This document shows, piece by piece, positions 34,014-41,961 of a stretch of 54,440 nucleotides of DNA. The notes beneath the pieces were generated by a model. That model saw nothing but the letters and a program-made list of their open reading frames with translations. It was not told the DNA's origin and made no database searches. Position 1 is the stretch's first letter; each line of letters begins with the position of its first letter. The stretch is taken from contig JAEZPN010000017.1 of assembly GCA_023413645.1 (NCBI GenBank), positions 1 to 54,440 of the forward strand. The letters run 5' to 3'. The DNA is from Bacteroidota bacterium. GTDB lineage: Bacteria; Bacteroidota; Bacteroidia; Bacteroidales; Rikenellaceae. The position numbers and the translations under genes were made by a program.

Positions 34014-35306
34014 TTACTTACCGTTAGGGAAGATGTCCTCCTCGGTGATTACGCCACCCTCGGGAGTCTTACCCTCGAGCTCCGCAACTACCCTATCGCG
34101 TACTGCCTCGAAGCGCGCCTTGTGTGCATCAGCAATAGGCTCTGCGGGCTCCTGTGGCACCTTCAATGGGTCGATGGGCGTGCCATTCTTCCAGATGCGG
34201 TAGTCGAGGTGAGGACCTGTCGATGTACCCGTAGAACCTACATAACCGATAAGCTGACCCTGCGACACCTTCGTACCTACCTTAATGCCCTTAGCGAAGC
34301 TCTTAAGGTGGAGATAACCTGTCTGGAGATTTCCTGCATGCTTGATTTTTAGTGTGTTACCACCACCGCCGCCCCAGCCTGCGAAGATGACTGTGCCATC
34401 AGCAACAGAGTGTACGGGAGTACCTGATGGTGCGGCGTAGTCTACACCGTGGTGTGGGCGATATACCTTGTGCACGGGGTGGAGACGTGCGTTCGAGAAC
34501 TTCGAGCTGATGCGTGTATACTTCAATGGCGCCTTGAGGAGCTGCTTGCGCAACGACTCGCCGTTATACTCCCAGTAGCGGAGGTTATCCTCCTCCTGAG
34601 CATATGGGATAGCGTAGTACTCCTTACCGCCGTGTGTAAACTTAGCACCCCACACGCGGCCGATACCTACGGATGCGCCATTTACAAACTTCTCGTCGTA
34701 GATAACGGCAAATGAGTCACCCTCCTGTATACCGAAGAAATCGACAGTCCACTGGTAGATATCCTCAACCTCTGCGGCCAAAGCGTAGGGCATGTCCTGC
34801 TCCATGATAGCACCCCAGAGTGACGAGGTGATTACAGCCTCGCGGTTCTGGCGCACGATGTCTACGGGGTGCTCACCCTTAACCACCGATACCGAGTCCT
34901 TGTGAAAGCCAAATACTACGTATTCGATGAGGTCTACCTGATATACGAGATAGTCCAACACCTCGCGCTCACCGAGCGAGTCACTCACTGTGCGTGTGAA
35001 GGTTGTATATGCCTTGTCGGCACGTATCTTGCGCAATGGAAATACCTCTGCCGAAGCCTTGTCGAGACGGTCTACCATGACTGCTGAGACGCCTCTACGA
35101 CCCAAGATGCCACCTACTGTCTCGCCCGAACGTACGGTATCGTTGGCGATGGTGTAACCCTCTATATCTATGCCATAAAGGTACTCTGGTTCTTTGTTTG
35201 CTGTGCCATTATCGGCATTTTTGCCCTTTGTGTCGGTTGAGCCTCCGCCACACGCTACCATACCTAAGAGTAGAAGCAGTGTGGAAAAACGAGCTATAAG
35301 TTTCAT
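34014..35306 (-). CDS. M23-family peptidoglycan endopeptidase, lipoprotein
   Basis: A 430-residue cell-wall hydrolase-type protein. The leader KLIARFSTLLLLLGMVAC ends in a lipobox (MVAC). Residues about 45-260 form an OapA/LysM-like N-terminal region as in MepM relatives (IANDTVRSGETVGGILGRRG). The LytM domain lies at about 285-390: HHGVDYAAPSGTPV gives the first zinc ligands, and GPHLDYRIW carries the last. The usual HxH there reads HLD, as in a number of Bacteroidales homologues, so the catalytic base may differ. The start at 35304-35306 is preferred because the upstream ATG lies within the -7 box. First gene of the operon with PNPOx-like protein and ispD. Confidence 0.9.
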   Translation of the reverse strand: MKLIARFSTLLLLLGMVACGGGSTDTKGKNADNGTANKEPEYLYGIDIEGYTIANDTVRSGETVGGILGRRGVSAVMVDRLDKASAEVFPLRKIRADKAYTTFTRTVSDSLGEREVLDYLVYQVDLIEYVVFGFHKDSVSVVKGEHPVDIVRQNREAVITSSLWGAIMEQDMPYALAAEVEDIYQWTVDFFGIQEGDSFAVIYDEKFVNGASVGIGRVWGAKFTHGGKEYYAIPYAQEEDNLRYWEYNGESLRKQLLKAPLKYTRISSKFSNARLHPVHKVYRPHHGVDYAAPSGTPVHSVADGTVIFAGWGGGGGNTLKIKHAGNLQTGYLHLKSFAKGIKVGTKVSQGQLIGYVGSTGTSTGPHLDYRIWKNGTPIDPLKVPQEPAEPIADAHKARFEAVRDRVVAELEGKTPEGGVITEEDIFPNGK

Positions 35307-35312
35307 ATTCGG

Positions 35313-35320
35313 CAAAGGTA
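35313..35320 (-). promoter_or_regulatory. -7 element (TACCTTTG) immediately before the M23 lipoprotein gene
   Basis: TACCTTTG on the minus strand ends only 6 bases before the ATG at 35306, so transcription would begin at or next to the start codon. No -33 box is seen, so it may be chance. Confidence 0.4.
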
Positions 35321-35391
35321 GTAATATTTTTGGTTTATTTACGCTTTTGTACGTACTATTATAGTCTGCAAACGCTAAAAACAGCTATTTA

Positions 35392-35423
35392 TTTGGTCGT
35401 TACGAAAATAAACCTTACCTTTG
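35392..35423 (+). promoter_or_regulatory. Promoter of lpxK (TTTG-N20-TACCTTTG)
   Basis: TTTG at 35392-35395 and TACCTTTG at 35416-35423 are separated by 20 bases. Predicted leader about 34 bases. Confidence 0.82.
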
Positions 35424-35463
35424 ACCGATAGTGCACATAGGGTACTGCAACATTTCGTAACAA

Positions 35464-36558
35464 ATGAAGATTATTAGACGCATAATATCGTGGATATATA
35501 CACTGGTGGTGATCATCCGTCACCGCCTCTACGACTGGGGCGTATTGAAGAGTTACTCCTTCGATATACCCATCGTGTGCGTCGGTAACATCACCGTTGG
35601 TGGCACGGGCAAAACCCCCACAGCAGAGTACATACTCTCGTCACTTTCGGGTCACTACACCATGGCCATCCTCTCGCGTGGCTATGGCCGCACTACGAAG
35701 GGCTACCGCGAGGTTATGGCAGATGACATCTATAGCGACGTGGGCGACGAACCACTGCAGATGAAGTTAAAGTTTCCCGAGACCGTGGTCGTGGTATCGG
35801 AGGATAGAGTCGCTGGCATCGAGCGCATACGTAAGGAGCACCCCGAGGTGAACCTTATAATCATGGACGACGGTTTCCAGCACCGTAGAGTACGCCCCAA
35901 GGTCAACATCCTCATCGTGGACTCTACACGCCCCTACGACAACGACCATATGCTACCTTTGGGTCGCCTCCGCGACGTGCCCTCACGCCTTAAGGAGGGT
36001 CACATATTCATCGTCTCGAAGTGTAGCGACACTATGAGCCCTATTGACAAACGTATATGGTACAATAAGTTACGCGACCAGGCATACCAAAATGTCTTCT
36101 TCACGAATATCGAGACACTCAACATCGAGCCCATCTACGATTTCGACAACCGCGAGGAGCCATACTACGCACAGCAGGCTATACTTGTGTCGGGTATTGG
36201 CAACCCACGCCCCTTCATTCGCGAGGCCGAGACACGCTTTACGGTTGTAGATAAGGTTATCTTCCCCGACCACCACAGGTTCACAGCTGATGACCTCAGG
36301 CAGATATATGAGGTATTTAATAAGCACCCCCGTGCCATCATCCTTACTACGGAGAAGGATGCCGTAAGGTTGCGTCGTGCACGCATGCCCGAGAAGATGA
36401 TGCGCGCTATGTACTACCAGCCTATCGCCATGCGCCTTATCGACGGTCCCGATCGCGACAACTTCGTTGAGAGCCTTATTGCTAACATCAAGTTCAAGGA
36501 GCGTAATGCCGAGGGTAAGGGTAGCAAGAAAAAGAGTGTTGTGGATGATTTTGATTAA
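35464..36558 (+). CDS. lpxK: Tetraacyldisaccharide 4'-kinase
   Basis: Phosphorylates the lipid A disaccharide precursor at the 4' position, on the cytoplasmic face of the inner membrane. The 364-residue protein has a short N-terminal hydrophobic segment (IISWIYTLVVIIRH) and the P-loop VGNITVGGTGKTPTAEYI, then LSRGYGRTTKGY, VGDEPLQM, IIMDDGFQHRRV, FPDHHRFTADDL and LTTEKDAVRL. It has its own promoter and is followed after 21 bases by ssb. The C-terminal 20 residues are lysine-rich. Confidence 0.96.
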   Translation: MKIIRRIISWIYTLVVIIRHRLYDWGVLKSYSFDIPIVCVGNITVGGTGKTPTAEYILSSLSGHYTMAILSRGYGRTTKGYREVMADDIYSDVGDEPLQMKLKFPETVVVVSEDRVAGIERIRKEHPEVNLIIMDDGFQHRRVRPKVNILIVDSTRPYDNDHMLPLGRLRDVPSRLKEGHIFIVSKCSDTMSPIDKRIWYNKLRDQAYQNVFFTNIETLNIEPIYDFDNREEPYYAQQAILVSGIGNPRPFIREAETRFTVVDKVIFPDHHRFTADDLRQIYEVFNKHPRAIILTTEKDAVRLRRARMPEKMMRAMYYQPIAMRLIDGPDRDNFVESLIANIKFKERNAEGKGSKKKSVVDDFD

Positions 36559-36579
36559 TAGATATAAAGAGATAAAGTT

Positions 36580-37089
36580 ATGATAAACAAAGTAATACTT
36601 GTAGGAAACGTGGGCATGGAGCCCGAGGTGCGTAGCCTTGAGACAGGCGTTAAGGTAGCACGCATTCGCCTCGCTACGAGCGAGCGCATCTTCAACCGCC
36701 AAACTAACGAGAGCACAGAGCATACCGAGTGGCATACCGTAACCTTGTGGCGTAGCCTCGCCGAGGTTGTAGATAAGTATGTGCATAAGGGTTCACAGCT
36801 CTATATCGAGGGTCGCCTTCGCAGCCGTGAGTGGGAGCAGGATGGTCAGAAGCGCTATGCTACAGAGATCGTTGCTGATGAGATGAAGCTCCTCGGCCGC
36901 CGTCAGGATAATGCACCCCAGCAGAGCGGTTATCAGGGTGGCTACCAGCAGCCTCAGTATCAGCAACCCGCACAGCCTCAGTACCAGCAACCCGCGCAGC
37001 CTCAGTATCAGCAGCCACAGTACCAACCTACCCCACAGCCTGTAGCGCCCGCTGTGCCTGCGGAGGATCCCGATGATTTGCCATTCTAA
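36580..37089 (+). CDS. ssb: Single-stranded DNA-binding protein
   Basis: Coats single-stranded DNA in replication and repair. The OB-fold occupies residues 1 to about 108 (MINKVILVGNVGMEPEVR, TEWHTVTLWRSLAEVVDKYV, GSQLYIEGRLRSREWEQDGQ). Residues about 110-155 are a disordered linker of short Gln/Pro/Tyr repeats (QYQQPAQP three times). The end, EDPDDLPF, is the acidic tip that recruits partner proteins. A terminator lies about 20 bases after the stop. Pairing with lpxK is probably only transcriptional. Confidence 0.97.
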   Translation: MINKVILVGNVGMEPEVRSLETGVKVARIRLATSERIFNRQTNESTEHTEWHTVTLWRSLAEVVDKYVHKGSQLYIEGRLRSREWEQDGQKRYATEIVADEMKLLGRRQDNAPQQSGYQGGYQQPQYQQPAQPQYQQPAQPQYQQPQYQPTPQPVAPAVPAEDPDDLPF

Positions 37090-37108
37090 GCAAACGGCGA
37101 TAAAATAG

Positions 37109-37140
37109 AATAGAGATAACTTGAGTTATCTCTATTTTTT
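37109..37140 (+). terminator. Intrinsic terminator after ssb
   Basis: A 12-bp stem AATAGAGATAAC/GTTATCTCTATT with a 4-base loop, followed by TTTTTT. Confidence 0.9.
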
Positions 37141-37180
37141 GTGGGTGTGAGGGCGTTATCGCGAGCAAGCAACGAGACCC

Positions 37181-37309
37181 AACTTCTTGTCAGAAGGGGT
37201 CAGATACTACGCTCGGCAATAAAAAACCCCGAATGGGTAGTACTTAGCGTACGTCACATTCGGGGTTTTGATTGAAGCGCTGCAGATGCACCGCTAACAC
37301 AAGAAATTA
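37181..37309 (+). repeat. Structured palindromic element, copy 5
   Basis: 129 bases, AACTTCTTGTC... to ...ACACAAGAAATTA. Core GAATGGGTAGTAC...GTACGTCACATTC in the stem AAACCCC/GGGGTTT; this is the only copy in which the G-T pair at the base of the core is replaced by A-T. The right-hand part differs (AGCG...CGCT hairpin). Its last three bases are the stop codon of the DUF4923 gene. On the minus strand the core is followed by T6 (37226-37221), giving that gene a terminator. Confidence 0.87.
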
Positions 37310-37954
37310 CTTAGTGTAGTGCATAGATATATAGATTCCTGGGAAACTCTGCACCACGCCATTTATCATCTCGAAGGTCTGAGCATCATTCACTGATTGC
37401 TCGGGGAGAATGGTCTGGAGAGCCTTTATAGCACCCTCAGCCTCGAACATCACGACAAGTTTGCCGTTAACCTTCTTAAGGAAACCACCGCACTTTATGC
37501 TCTTTCCATCGGATGCTGTTGCAGTGAGCTCGAAGCGCGCCTTTGTGCTATCGTAGGTGTAACTACCCGCGAGGGTATAATCCTCGTAGGTGAGGGTGCC
37601 ATTGCCACTCTTTAGGAGGGTGATGGTGAAGCATCCAGGCGTTACTCCCGACTTGCGGAGTTCCTCACGTGCCACACCCTGCACCTGGCCTATTGCGGCC
37701 TCAGCAAAGGCGTTGGTGCCGATATACTCAAGCTCCAAGTCGCTATACTTCCATGTGCCAAGAATCTCGCTCTTGGTGGGGGCGTTCTCTGCCAGCGCCT
37801 TGAGTGGAGATGTAGAGGTTGTGGTCTGCTTAGAGGATGATGAGCCACCAAAGAGGCCACCAATCTTCGAGAGGTCGAACTGCGCACTTGCACTCTCGGG
37901 CATAGCAACCATGCCCGCAATGAGTAGTGTAATAGTAAATAGTACTCTCTTCAT
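37307..37954 (-). CDS. Secreted DUF4923 protein, second of a pair
   Basis: A 215-residue exported protein; signal peptide ends SASA before QFDLSKIGG. A Gly/Ser/Thr-rich linker (GGSSSSKQTTTSTS) leads into the DUF4923 domain (residues about 60-215), a lipocalin-like beta barrel: ILGTWKYSDLELEY, GCFTITLLKSGNGTLTYEDYTL (core LKSGNGTLTYEDY), GSYTYDSTKARFELTA and LVVMFEAEGAIKALQTIL. The family is restricted to Bacteroidales and has no known function. It begins two bases after its paralogue. Its stop codon is part of structured element copy 5. Confidence 0.88.
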   Translation of the reverse strand: MKRVLFTITLLIAGMVAMPESASAQFDLSKIGGLFGGSSSSKQTTTSTSPLKALAENAPTKSEILGTWKYSDLELEYIGTNAFAEAAIGQVQGVAREELRKSGVTPGCFTITLLKSGNGTLTYEDYTLAGSYTYDSTKARFELTATASDGKSIKCGGFLKKVNGKLVVMFEAEGAIKALQTILPEQSVNDAQTFEMINGVVQSFPGIYISMHYTK

Positions 37955-37956
37955 GG

Positions 37957-38553
37957 TTACTTGCGACTATATGAGAATCCCAACAATACGTTATCGTAGT
38001 TATTTAGGAAGCTTATCACGCCATCAAGCACAGATACCTTTGAGAGTGCAGCGAGGAAGGTTTTGAGTTTCGAGCAATCGTAGACAACCTCGAGGTTATC
38101 GCCATCGATGTAGGCATAGCCACTTAGCGATGTAAGTTTGATAAGCTTAGTGTCGAAGTTAAAGACAATGGCATGAGTATCAGCGTTGTAGGTGTAGTTA
38201 CCCGTGAGGGTACGCTTGCCGATTACCATGGTGAAGGTGTCGTCGTTGTTGAGCGTAAGCGAGTGGTTACCAGGCTTTATGCCCACGACATTGTATGCCG
38301 ATGACAACCTCTTGGATACGTTGTCCTCCACGGCTTCACCCGCAAGTGATGCCAACTGATTCTCGCTCTCAAAGCGCATACCAGGCTCGGTGTAGTCCCA
38401 CGTTGCTGCTAACAGATACTCCGTAACCTTACCCTCGGTCTTCTCGTCGATGAACTCGGTCACAGCGCCCTTGAGCATGTCACCCAAGTTCTGCGCAGAT
38501 GCCACACCTGTAAATGCCACAATGGCAATAAAAAGAAATGCTACTCTCTTCAT
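37957..38553 (-). CDS. Secreted DUF4923 protein, first of a pair
   Basis: A 198-residue exported protein with leader MKRVAFLFIAIVAFTGVASA, followed by LGDMLKGAVTEFIDEKTEG and a DUF4923-like barrel (LLAATWDYTEPGMRFES, GNHSLTLNNDDTFTMVIGKR, GNYTYNADTHAIVFNF, YAYIDGDNLEVVYDCSKLK). Aligns along its length with the next gene, so the pair is a tandem duplication that has diverged. I start at 38553 because its MKRV leader lines up with the MKRV start of the paralogue; an ATG five codons upstream is possible. Transcribed with its neighbour (2-base gap). Confidence 0.83.
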   Translation of the reverse strand: MKRVAFLFIAIVAFTGVASAQNLGDMLKGAVTEFIDEKTEGKVTEYLLAATWDYTEPGMRFESENQLASLAGEAVEDNVSKRLSSAYNVVGIKPGNHSLTLNNDDTFTMVIGKRTLTGNYTYNADTHAIVFNFDTKLIKLTSLSGYAYIDGDNLEVVYDCSKLKTFLAALSKVSVLDGVISFLNNYDNVLLGFSYSRK

Positions 38554-38581
38554 AAGTTTGTGCTTCATTATTTAATACGGA

Positions 38582-38612
38582 GGCCTCGGATGCCACTCCG
38601 ACACCCGAAGCC
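38582..38612 (-). terminator. Hairpin between nadE and the DUF4923 genes
   Basis: GGCTTCGG and CCGAGGCC on the minus strand pair over 8 bp (one G-T) around a 15-base loop, followed by a moderately T-rich stretch (TCCGTATTAAATAAT). It may weakly terminate or attenuate transcription leaving nadE. Confidence 0.45.
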
Positions 38613-38647
38613 CTCATACTGTAAACGTACCTATTTATATAATATTG

Positions 38648-40582
38648 TTATAGACTAGCCTCAATCTCCTCAATCTCCTGCAACCATGCACGAGACTCAG
38701 CATCCGAAGGCATATGCAAGTCGCCACGTGGTGAGAGACCAACAGCACCCACCTTAGGACCATCAGGCATTGCCGAGCGCTTGAACTGCTGTGAGAAGAA
38801 GCGACGGAAGAATACCTTCAACCACTTAACGATAGTAGCCTCGTCATACTTATCCTCGAAAGCGATACATGCAAGCATGAAAATTTTTGACGGGGTGTAA
38901 CGACGACGTAGTGCGCAGTAGAGGAAGAAGTCGTGGAGGTCGTATGGGCCTACGATATCCTCGGTCTTCTGTGCGATATTTTCGCCATCTGCGGGGAGAA
39001 GTTCGGGGCTAACGGGTGTAGCAACGACATCACGCAATGCCTCGCGCAAAGCGCCCTCAGCACGGTTCTCGGCGTACCACTCCACCATATACTTAACCAA
39101 GGTCTTGGGCACAGAGGCGTTGATGCCATACATCGACATCTGGTCGCCGTTGTATGTTGCCCAGCCGAGTGCCAACTCGCTCATGTCGCCCGTGCCGATA
39201 ACCATGCCGTTGCACATGTTTGCTACGTCCATGAGAATCTGTGTGCGCTCGCGAGCCTGTGAGTTCTCGAATGCTACGCCACGCTCATTGGGGTCGATGC
39301 CAAGATCCTTGAAGTGCTGCTCACACGCATCCTTGATACTTATCTCGCGGAGCGTACAGCCCAACTCGCGTACCATAGTGAGTGCATTCTGGTATGTGCG
39401 ATCTGTTGTGCCGAAGCCAGGCATTGTGACACCTACGATGCCCTTACGGTCGAGACCTAAGAGGTCGAACGTATCGCATACGGCAAGAAGTGCCAATGTG
39501 GAGTCGAGACCACCAGAGATGCCGATAACGGCATTCTTGCAGTTTGTATGCTCCAGGCGCTGTGCCAAGCCGGCGCTCTGAATTGCGAATACCTCCTTAC
39601 AGTGTACTGCACGTGCTGCCTCATCCTCGGGAACGAAGTATAGAGGCTCGATGTGGCGACGTACACGGTCTGTGCGTACGATCTCGTCGACGTCGATCTC
39701 CACTACGCGCATCTCGGGAGCCTCAGGATAGTAGAAGGTGTTACGCGCTGTACGACGTGTAGAGATATACTCAACGTCGATGTCGGCGATTACCATGCGG
39801 TCGTTGCGCACGAAGCGCTCGCTAACGCCCAACACACGGCCAAGCTCCGCGATTACGGCATTACCCGCAAACACGAGGTCGCTCGACGACTCGCCATGAC
39901 CCGATGAAGCATAGACATATGCCGCCATTGTGCGTGACGACTGCTCGGCGATAAGCGAGATAAGATAGTCGTGCTTACATACCGACTCGGGCGATGCCGA
40001 GAGGTTGAACAAGAGCTTAGCACCCTGCACCGCCTGCATTGATGAGGGAGGCACGGGGACCCACATATCCTCGCAAATCTCTACGCCGAACTCCACGTTG
40101 TGGATGTCGAACAAGAGGTCGGCACCGAAGGGACACTCCTGACCCGCGAAGCGAATCATGCGGTCACGCATGCCGAAGCCCGATACCCACCAGCGGAGCT
40201 CCGAGAACTCGCCATAGTTGGGGATGTACGACTTGGGGATGATACCCCACAACACGCCCTGACCGAAGATTGCAGCGCAGTTGTAGAGGCGGTCGGCATA
40301 TACTACAGGGAGACCTACGATACCGATTGTTGGGATGTCGGCAGTCTCCTGCATGAGCCATGCAAGAGCGCTCTCCGAATCCTTCAAGAGCTTCTTCTGG
40401 AGCACCATATCGCCGCAGGTGTAGCCCACAAGCGAGAGCTCGGGCATAACGACAATCTCGACACCCTCGCGGAAGGCCTCCTGCATAATTTTGAGAGCAC
40501 CCTCGGCGTTACGACGTGCATCAGCGATGTGTACGCGAGGCACCGCCGCCGCAACTCTCATATATCCATATTGGTTGTTCAT
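38648..40582 (-). CDS. nadE: Glutamine-dependent NAD+ synthetase
   Basis: Last step of NAD synthesis: amidates deamido-NAD using glutamine. The 644-residue protein has an N-terminal nitrilase-type glutaminase domain (residues about 8-290: VVMPELSLVGYT with the glutamate, IPKSYIPNYGEFSE with the lysine, and the cysteine in VEICEDMWVP). The C-terminal synthetase domain has the PP-loop GISGGLDSTLALLAV, GTGDMSELALGWATY, and YDLHDFFLYCALRR. It matches the long bacterial/eukaryotic form and can use glutamine directly. A TATATTTG at 40644-40637 on the minus strand lies within the upstream inverted repeat and may be its promoter. Confidence 0.97.
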   Translation of the reverse strand: MNNQYGYMRVAAAVPRVHIADARRNAEGALKIMQEAFREGVEIVVMPELSLVGYTCGDMVLQKKLLKDSESALAWLMQETADIPTIGIVGLPVVYADRLYNCAAIFGQGVLWGIIPKSYIPNYGEFSELRWWVSGFGMRDRMIRFAGQECPFGADLLFDIHNVEFGVEICEDMWVPVPPSSMQAVQGAKLLFNLSASPESVCKHDYLISLIAEQSSRTMAAYVYASSGHGESSSDLVFAGNAVIAELGRVLGVSERFVRNDRMVIADIDVEYISTRRTARNTFYYPEAPEMRVVEIDVDEIVRTDRVRRHIEPLYFVPEDEAARAVHCKEVFAIQSAGLAQRLEHTNCKNAVIGISGGLDSTLALLAVCDTFDLLGLDRKGIVGVTMPGFGTTDRTYQNALTMVRELGCTLREISIKDACEQHFKDLGIDPNERGVAFENSQARERTQILMDVANMCNGMVIGTGDMSELALGWATYNGDQMSMYGINASVPKTLVKYMVEWYAENRAEGALREALRDVVATPVSPELLPADGENIAQKTEDIVGPYDLHDFFLYCALRRRYTPSKIFMLACIAFEDKYDEATIVKWLKVFFRRFFSQQFKRSAMPDGPKVGAVGLSPRGDLHMPSDAESRAWLQEIEEIEASL

Positions 40583-40593
40583 ACTCTAATATG

Positions 40594-40687
40594 TAATGAG
40601 TAATTAGTAATGAGTAATTAGTAATAATGACATTGACAAATATATCTAACCCATTTTACTAATTGCTAATTACTAATTGCTAATTTA
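40594..40687. repeat. Large AT-rich inverted repeat between pepT and nadE
   Basis: The left arm is a tandem 14-base repeat TAATGAGTAATTAG (40594-40607, 40608-40621). The right arm is a tandem CTAATTGCTAATTA-type 14-mer (40659-40672, 40673-40686). The arms are imperfect reverse complements over about 30 bases with a loop of about 35 bases. A promoter-like TATATTTG facing nadE is in the loop. Confidence 0.75.
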
Positions 40688-40690
40688 TGT

Positions 40691-41908
40691 TTACTCTGTC
40701 CAGATGCGTGAAAGGTTGATGATAGTATTCATCGCCTTCTGCATTGTTGTCAACGACGCATACTCATAGCGGCCATGGAAGTTCATGCCACCAGTGAAGA
40801 TGTTGGGGCAGGGAAGACCCATGAACGAGAGGCGTGAACCATCGGTACCACCACGGATAGGCTTAACAAGAGGCTTAACACCCGCCTCAATCATGGCGCG
40901 CTTAGCCTTCTCGATAACCTGTGGGTGTGGCTCAACCATCTTACGCATGTTGTAGTACTGATCCTTGAGTGTGAGTGTGAGCACCTTCTCGCCATACTTG
41001 CGCTGGAGGAAGTTTACTACGTCCCACATAAGCTGCTTCTTAGCCTCGAACTTATCGCTGTCGTGGTCACGGATGATGTAGCTAATCTCAGCCTCCTCAA
41101 CACTACCCTTGATGCCTACGCAGTGGAAGAAACCTTCATAATGCTCAGTGAACTGAGGACGCTCGTTAGCGGGAAGAAGTGCGTTAAGCTCAGTAGCGAT
41201 GTCGATAGCGTTAATCATCTTGTTCTTCGCCATGCCGGGGTGTACGTTACGACCTGAGATAGCAATCTTAGCGCCTGCAGCGTTGAAGTTCTCATACTCC
41301 AACTCACCCTCCATGCCACCATCCATGGTGTATGCGAAGTCTGCGGCGAACTTCTTAACATCGAAGTAGTCTACGCCACGACCAATCTCCTCGTCGGGAG
41401 TGAAGCCCACGCGAATCTTGCCATGTGGCACCTCGGGGTGTGCCACGAGCCACTCCATAGCTGTCACAATCTCGGCAACACCAGCCTTATCGTCAGCACC
41501 GAGGAGTGTAGTACCGTCGGTGTGGATGAGGGTATGACCCTTGAAGAATGGCAACTCGGGGAACTCCTCAACGCGCAACCATACATCGCCGCCGAGCAAG
41601 ATGTCGCGACCATCGTAGTTCTCAACAACGTGGGGCTTAACATTTGCGCCACTCATGTCGGGAGCAGTATCCACATGCGAGATGAAGCCAATGACGGGAG
41701 TATTCTCGTAGCCCTTAGTTGCGGGAAGAGTACCCATAACATAGCCATACTCATCCATTGTCACCTCCTTGAGGCCGATTGTCTCGAGCTCCTCCTTGAG
41801 GTAGCGCAACAATACGAGCTGCTTATCGGTTGAGGGGAACGATGTGCTCGACTCATCAGCCTGAGTGTCAAACGACACATATTTAAGGAATCTATCTTTC
41901 AAATCCAT
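40691..41908 (-). CDS. pepT: Peptidase T (tripeptide aminopeptidase)
   Basis: Cytosolic di-zinc M20 peptidase that releases the N-terminal residue of tripeptides. The 405-residue protein has the ligands in order: FISHVDTAPD (HxD), GTTLLGADDKAGVAEI (Asp), FTPDEEIGRG (Glu pair), YTMDGGMEGEL (Asp) and NIFTGGMNFHGRYE (His). RGGTDGSRLSFMGLPCPN is the family signature. It lies 53 bases downstream of the OPT transporter gene on the same strand, so uptake and breakdown of small peptides are probably expressed together. Confidence 0.97.
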   Translation of the reverse strand: MDLKDRFLKYVSFDTQADESSTSFPSTDKQLVLLRYLKEELETIGLKEVTMDEYGYVMGTLPATKGYENTPVIGFISHVDTAPDMSGANVKPHVVENYDGRDILLGGDVWLRVEEFPELPFFKGHTLIHTDGTTLLGADDKAGVAEIVTAMEWLVAHPEVPHGKIRVGFTPDEEIGRGVDYFDVKKFAADFAYTMDGGMEGELEYENFNAAGAKIAISGRNVHPGMAKNKMINAIDIATELNALLPANERPQFTEHYEGFFHCVGIKGSVEEAEISYIIRDHDSDKFEAKKQLMWDVVNFLQRKYGEKVLTLTLKDQYYNMRKMVEPHPQVIEKAKRAMIEAGVKPLVKPIRGGTDGSRLSFMGLPCPNIFTGGMNFHGRYEYASLTTMQKAMNTIINLSRIWTE

Positions 41909-41961
41909 AGTATAGTTTTATTTTATTGTTTCAGGTTATAATATCTGTTAAGGTGAAAATG

